A DNA stretch of 33,364 nt from CAYLPU01 sp964385635. GTDB taxonomy: Bacteria; Chloroflexota; Anaerolineae; B4-G1. Numbering within the stretch: position 1 is the stretch's first letter; the number at the start of each line of letters is the position of its first letter. A program made the position numbers and the translations under genes. The stretch covers positions 1 to 33,364 of the forward strand of contig CAYLPU010000054.1 of assembly GCA_964385635.1 (NCBI GenBank). The letters run 5' to 3'. Positions 30,909 through 33,364 of this stretch are shown here, one piece after another. A model generated the notes under the pieces. That model did not search any database. It was given only the letters and a program-made list of their open reading frames with translations, and had not been told where the DNA came from.

Positions 30909-30909
30909 G
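30843..30909 (+). repeat. Repeated gene end, copy 2
   Basis: Second copy of the segment at 30071-30134, here attached to a longer piece of the same gene. The two copies are about 770 bp apart in the same orientation. Confidence 0.7.
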
Positions 30910-30947
30910 AGCGAGCGCGGTGGCGCTGTGAGTGACGGTGAAACGAC

Positions 30948-30972
30948 CGCCCCGACCTGAACGGTTGGGGCG
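30948..30972. terminator. Hairpin, possibly a terminator
   Basis: CGCCCCGACC and GGTTGGGGCG pair over 10 bp (one G-T pair) around a TGAAC loop. No long T run follows on the plus strand. The flanking GTGAGTGACGGTGAAACGAC resembles the sequence near 21158. Confidence 0.4.
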
Positions 30973-30977
30973 ATGTT

Positions 30978-31145
30978 GTGTTGGGAGTATTTGTTGGCGA
31001 AAACAAGGGATATGTTATCCACGAAGGGACTGAGGTGGAGGTTGCCGTCACCCTACAACAATATGTCCCATTTGCCCGTTTCAAGGTGTATCCTGTCGAG
31101 ACGGTGGGTCAAGTGGAGCAGGTAATAGAAACCCTGCTCAAATAA
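30978..31145 (+). CDS. Small hypothetical ORF or gene fragment (55 aa)
   Basis: From GTG 30978 the frame reads MLGVFVGENKGYVIHEGTEV, then EVAVTLQQYVPFARFKVYPV and ends VIETLLK. The open frame continues upstream of the GTG for about 15 codons to a TGA, so the start is uncertain. The alternation of strands and acidic turns looks like genuine protein, perhaps a small beta-sheet protein or the end of a larger one. No family recognised, and no good ribosome binding site. Confidence 0.35.
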   Translation: MLGVFVGENKGYVIHEGTEVEVAVTLQQYVPFARFKVYPVETVGQVEQVIETLLK

Positions 31146-31286
31146 CCGCTCGAAATCCCCTTGGTGTTGTGCATATGAGGGCCAGCATCCCACCTCTGCT
31201 GGCCCTTTCTTGCTGCTTATCGGATGGCTTGGAAGTGGAGCGGGCGGTGATGACGATGGGTCCTTGCGAGCAACTGTGGAATGACT

Positions 31287-31309
31287 GCCCTAACCGCAAG
31301 GGTTAGGGC
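31287..31309. terminator. Perfect 9-bp hairpin upstream of tlyA
   Basis: GCCCTAACC and GGTTAGGGC pair perfectly around GCAAG, followed by GGCTTTGC. It may end transcription from the left before the tlyA promoter. Between 31145 and here I see no gene. Confidence 0.5.
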
Positions 31310-31328
31310 GGCTTTGCTCCCCCTCGTC

Positions 31329-31357
31329 TTGCCTCTGTTTCATTCTTGCGGTATGAT
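31329..31357 (+). promoter_or_regulatory. Promoter of tlyA
   Basis: TTGCCT (31329-31334), 17 bp, TATGAT (31352-31357). The ATG at 31367 is only 10 bp after the -10, so the mRNA would start at or very near the start codon. Confidence 0.65.
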
Positions 31358-31366
31358 AGGGGTGGG

Positions 31367-32167
31367 ATGACAAGAAGGCGGCGAAGGGAACGGTTGGATG
31401 TCCTGTTGGTCGAGCGGGGGCTGGCGGAGAGCCGGACGCAGGCGCAGCGGTCGATCCGCGCTGGCTTGGTGCGCGTGGCGGGCCAGGTGGCCGACAAACC
31501 CGGCACTCAGGTGGCGACGGATGCTGCTATCACGCTGCAGGCCCGCCCGCGTTTTGTGGGCCGGGGTGGGAAGAAACTGGAGGCGGCACTGGTGCGCTTC
31601 GGGCTGGACGTGGCCGGTGTGGTGGCGGCCGACGTGGGGGCCTCCACTGGCGGTTTCACCGATTGCCTGCTCCAGCACGGCGCGTGCCGTGTCTACGCCA
31701 TTGATGTAGGTTACGGCCAGTTGGACTGGCGGCTGCGGAACGACCCCCGCGTGGTGGTGATGGAGCGTACCAACGCTCGCTACCTGGAGAGTTTGCCGGA
31801 GCCGGTGGACCTGGCCACTGCGGACGTGTCGTTTATCTCACTTGGGCTGATCTTGCCAGCGGTGGTGCGCTGGCTCAGGCCAGGTGGTCAAGTGGTGGCG
31901 CTGATCAAACCTCAGTTCGAGGCGGGGCGGCGAGAGGTCGGGAAGGGTGGGGTGGTGCGCGATCCCGAGGTGCACCAGCGCGTGCTGGAGCGGGTACTGG
32001 GCGGAGCAGCCGGTTTGGGGCTGGGCCTGTGTGGCTTGATGCCCTCCCCTCTGCGTGGGCCAGCCGGGAACGTCGAGTTCCTGGGCTGGTGGAGGCCTGG
32101 GGCAGACGGGTTGGAGGCGGAGGCCGCAATCGCGGTCTGTATGACAGAAGTGGAGGCTGAAAAATGA
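31367..32167 (+). CDS. tlyA: TlyA-family rRNA 2'-O-methyltransferase
   Basis: A 266-residue protein of the TlyA/hemolysin A family that methylates ribose 2'-O of cytidines in rRNA. An N-terminal S4 RNA-binding domain (about 8-65, RLDVLLVERGLAESRTQAQR) precedes an FtsJ-like SAM domain with ADVGASTGGFTDCLL (88-102), the catalytic-type DVSFISL and IKPQFEAGR. The sequence begins with a run of five Arg. I prefer the ATG at 31367 to the upstream TTG at 31346, which lies inside the promoter. The stop overlaps the start of the histidine kinase by ATGA, so the two are coupled. Confidence 0.92.
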   Translation: MTRRRRRERLDVLLVERGLAESRTQAQRSIRAGLVRVAGQVADKPGTQVATDAAITLQARPRFVGRGGKKLEAALVRFGLDVAGVVAADVGASTGGFTDCLLQHGACRVYAIDVGYGQLDWRLRNDPRVVVMERTNARYLESLPEPVDLATADVSFISLGLILPAVVRWLRPGGQVVALIKPQFEAGRREVGKGGVVRDPEVHQRVLERVLGGAAGLGLGLCGLMPSPLRGPAGNVEFLGWWRPGADGLEAEAAIAVCMTEVEAEK

Positions 32168-33364
32168 GCAAGGCGGAAGTCCGGCTGCGACGGCTGGAGA
32201 GGATCCTGGAGATCAGCCGCGAACTGACCTCTACGGTGGCGTTGGACCCGCTCCTGAGGAAAATCGTTGCTATGGCGGCGGAGTTGACGGGTAGCGAGGG
32301 AGGGTCCATCCTCTTGCGGGATACACGCACCGGTGAGTTGCGCTTCTGCACAGCGTCCGGCGACCAGTCCGGGCAACTCGCCGACATCCCGGTGCCTATT
32401 GAGGGTTCTATCGCTGGCACAGTCCTGACGTCCGAGGAACCGTTGATCGTCCCCGACACCCGGGCCGACCCCCGTCACTACGGGGAGGTCGGGCAGCAGA
32501 TTGGACTGGAGGTCCGGTCGCTGCTGGCGGTTCCGCTGCAGATCAAGAAGGACTGCATCGGTGTGTTGGAGGCAGTGAACAAGCGAGGTGACAGGGGGTT
32601 TTCCCAGGAGGATGTGGACACGTTGATGGACCTGGCTGCCCAGGCAGCGGTGGCTATCGAAAACGCGCGGCTGGTGGGGGCGTTGCAGAAGGCCTACGAT
32701 CGGTTGGGGGAACTGGATCGGCTGAAGTCGGATTTCATCGCCATCGCCTCGCACGAACTGCGCACCCCGCTGAGCGTGATCCTGCTCTACGCTGTTATGC
32801 TCCGGGAACAGATGGGAGAAGAGGCTGGGTCGCAACTGGATGCCGTACTGCGGGCTGCTATGGGTCTCAATCGCATCATCGAGACGATGCTCAATCTGCG
32901 TTACCTGGAGACTGGGCAAATGGAGCTGGCACCCACTCAGTTTGACCTGCGGGCCGAGGTGCAGGAGGCGTGTGATGCCTATAGCGCTATCGCAGAGACG
33001 AACGAGTTGGTGCTGGGGGCTGATCTGCCGGATGAGGAGGTATGTGTTTGGGCGGATAGGGAGAAGATGCGCGTGGTGTTGGACAACCTCCTCTCTAACG
33101 CGGTCAAATTCACCCCTCCCGGCGGGCAGGTGCGCGTGGCGGTGCGCTGTGTGGGCGACTCGGTGGAGATGACGGTGACCGACACTGGCGTCGGGATTCT
33201 GCCGCAGGAGTTGGAACGAATCTACGACCGCTTCTACCAGGTTGAGGACCATTTGACCCGCCAGCACGGCGGCATGGGGCTGGGCCTCTCTATCGTCAAG
33301 GGGTTGGTGGAACTGCACGGTGGCCGTGTATGGGTCGAGAGTGTTCCTGACCGGGGCAGCCGCT
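32164..33364 (+). CDS. GAF-domain histidine kinase, cut by the window edge
   Basis: The first 400 residues of a soluble sensor kinase. A GAF domain spans about 25-170 (SILLRDTRTGELRFCTASG, LLAVPLQIKKDCIGVLEAVN). The HisKA segment has phospho-acceptor His197 (IASHELRTPL). The HATPase domain shows NLLSNAVKF, TDTGVGI and GMGLGLSIVKG. Only the last few residues should be missing to the right. It has the same domain order as the kinase at 10574 and about the same linker lengths, so the two are paralogues. No membrane segment is present. Its partner regulator is not visible here. Confidence 0.9.
   Translation, partial: MSKAEVRLRRLERILEISRELTSTVALDPLLRKIVAMAAELTGSEGGSILLRDTRTGELRFCTASGDQSGQLADIPVPIEGSIAGTVLTSEEPLIVPDTRADPRHYGEVGQQIGLEVRSLLAVPLQIKKDCIGVLEAVNKRGDRGFSQEDVDTLMDLAAQAAVAIENARLVGALQKAYDRLGELDRLKSDFIAIASHELRTPLSVILLYAVMLREQMGEEAGSQLDAVLRAAMGLNRIIETMLNLRYLETGQMELAPTQFDLRAEVQEACDAYSAIAETNELVLGADLPDEEVCVWADREKMRVVLDNLLSNAVKFTPPGGQVRVAVRCVGDSVEMTVTDTGVGILPQELERIYDRFYQVEDHLTRQHGGMGLGLSIVKGLVELHGGRVWVESVPDRGSR

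Noticed and set aside
31912..33318. 468-codon minus-strand ORF at the right end
   Set aside because: It is fully antisense to tlyA and the GAF histidine kinase, both of which have clear domain motifs.

Overview
The window looks like a chromosomal segment of a GC-rich bacterium, most likely a Chloroflexota member of the Anaerolineae type. The reasons are inferential: a mevalonate kinase beside an isopentenyl phosphate kinase (an archaeal-like isoprenoid route known from Chloroflexota), a two-gene secDF, an AmmeMemoRadiSam B protein with a PqqD-like front end, soluble GAF histidine kinases, and gene families whose other members I remember mainly from Chloroflexota and Cyanobacteria. No database search was possible.

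Left part (1-7700), almost all on the minus strand: a DinG-type helicase, then a stretch of accessory genes and gene scraps ending at a tRNA-Gly. It holds a deleted DUF3841-like gene with a complete 1191-bp IS4-family element (9-bp target duplication) at its start codon, two intact hypothetical genes, a 3'-truncated Mrr-like restriction gene, a toxin-antitoxin pair whose PIN toxin is cut to a few codons, and a helicase N-terminus. Three related copies of the 3' end of an Eco57I-type methyltransferase gene punctuate it. This reads as the ruin of one or more defence loci, possibly DISARM-like.

Housekeeping core (7700-21000): tRNA-Gly and tRNA-Pro with clear promoters flank a cyclic-nucleotide-binding protein. 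A plus-strand signalling cluster follows: a receiver-CpaE/MinD-like ATPase, a sirtuin deacetylase and a GAF histidine kinase. Minus-strand operons come next: cyclophilin and Clp1-like polynucleotide kinase; a truncated alcohol dehydrogenase, TrmO and a MEMO protein; secD-secF; and UbiA-type prenyltransferase, mevalonate kinase and isopentenyl phosphate kinase. The last kinase carries an N-terminal extension built from short repeats and a palindrome.

Right part (21000-33364): an IS4-type transposase remnant that was itself hit by a 181-bp MITE-like element. Then comes the most striking item, a three-gene operon with ATGA overlaps: a membrane TPR protein, a secreted FecR/Ig-like plus TPR protein, and a 1443-residue secreted protein with 21 gapless 40-residue TPR units and a CHAT caspase-like domain, anchored by a C-terminal membrane helix. 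Downstream lie a broken surface-protein gene carrying a 624-bp IS200/IS605 element, about 1.4 kb of decayed coding scraps and hairpins, tlyA, and a second GAF histidine kinase that runs off the window.
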